From NCBI GenBank assembly GCA_018873245.2, contig JAEMBT020000008.1, forward strand, positions 4,490,001-4,554,000: a stretch of 64,000 bases of DNA. The letters are read 5' to 3'. Shown here one piece after another: positions 63,851 to 64,000 of this stretch. The DNA is from Archegozetes longisetosus. Its lineage: Eukaryota; Arthropoda; Arachnida; Sarcoptiformes; Trhypochthoniidae. The position numbers and the translations under genes are program-made. The notes under the pieces are model-generated. The model saw only the letters and a list, made by a program, of their open reading frames with translations. It was not told the origin of the DNA and did no database searches. Within the stretch, counting starts at the first letter, position 1. Every line of letters begins with the position of its first letter.

Positions 63851-64000
63851 GATCTTGAGACCTATTCAACATAATAGTTTCGATTTTTAAATTATATTAT
63901 CTCCCTATAAGATCAAATAATATTTGTATAATTTATCCTTCTGAGAGAATAGACACTCATAATTTTCTTTATCTATTTTCCACAGCGTAAGGAATACGGT

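Overview
This is an AT-rich eukaryotic nuclear window. Introns are short, genes are sparse, and DNA transposon debris is dense. The recognisable genes are animal ones: an MRP1-type ABCC transporter, a NRF-6-like acyltransferase-3 membrane protein, and a membrane protein with CCP/sushi domains. The sequence does not name the species. NRF-6-like genes, compact introns and an expanded RCC1-repeat/kinase family would suit an arthropod, perhaps an acariform mite; this is inference only.

Three multi-exon genes look intact, all on the minus strand, and I rebuilt them exon by exon with consistent splice phases. (1) 15256-18533: a 10-exon NRF-6-like gene, about 708 residues. (2) 52137-53862: a 2-exon type I membrane protein of 551 residues with two CCP domains and a tyrosine-rich tail. 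(3) 54387-60107: a 9-exon ABCC1/MRP1-like transporter of about 1523 residues with TMD0. A possible small two-exon gene for a basic secreted protein lies at 30237-30933, and two uncharacterised exons at 33919-34200.

A recurrent gene family joins N-terminal RCC1 repeats to a C-terminal protein kinase that resembles eIF2-alpha kinases. All three copies are broken: 34220-36193 (minus, one in-frame stop inside the kinase N-lobe and a lost C-lobe), 43206-45301 (plus, several stops and frameshifts) and 61795-62285 (minus, fragment). A partial copy of the ABCC 5' exons lies at 42464-42930, next to the second copy.

The remainder is repeats. Identified elements are a Merlin transposon (342-2017), an almost complete BED-type hAT element with a perfect 8-bp target duplication (5887-9096), other hAT-like non-autonomous elements with 8-bp duplications (22452-22912, 24205-24648, 38078-39820), an element with CCCGACA arrays and an 8-bp duplication (36550-37053), Tc1/mariner-type MITEs (5437-5876, 28282-28652, 28982-29632), pogo/Tigger debris with a nested insertion (47494-49159), foldback elements (9134-9290, 33112-33493), and GC-richer dispersed blocks (3420-5185, 11290-12240, 21471-21740, 62620-63850), most of which carry one shared imperfect palindrome. 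0-15 kb and 19-30 kb are essentially transposon territory; 52-60 kb is the best-preserved genic part.
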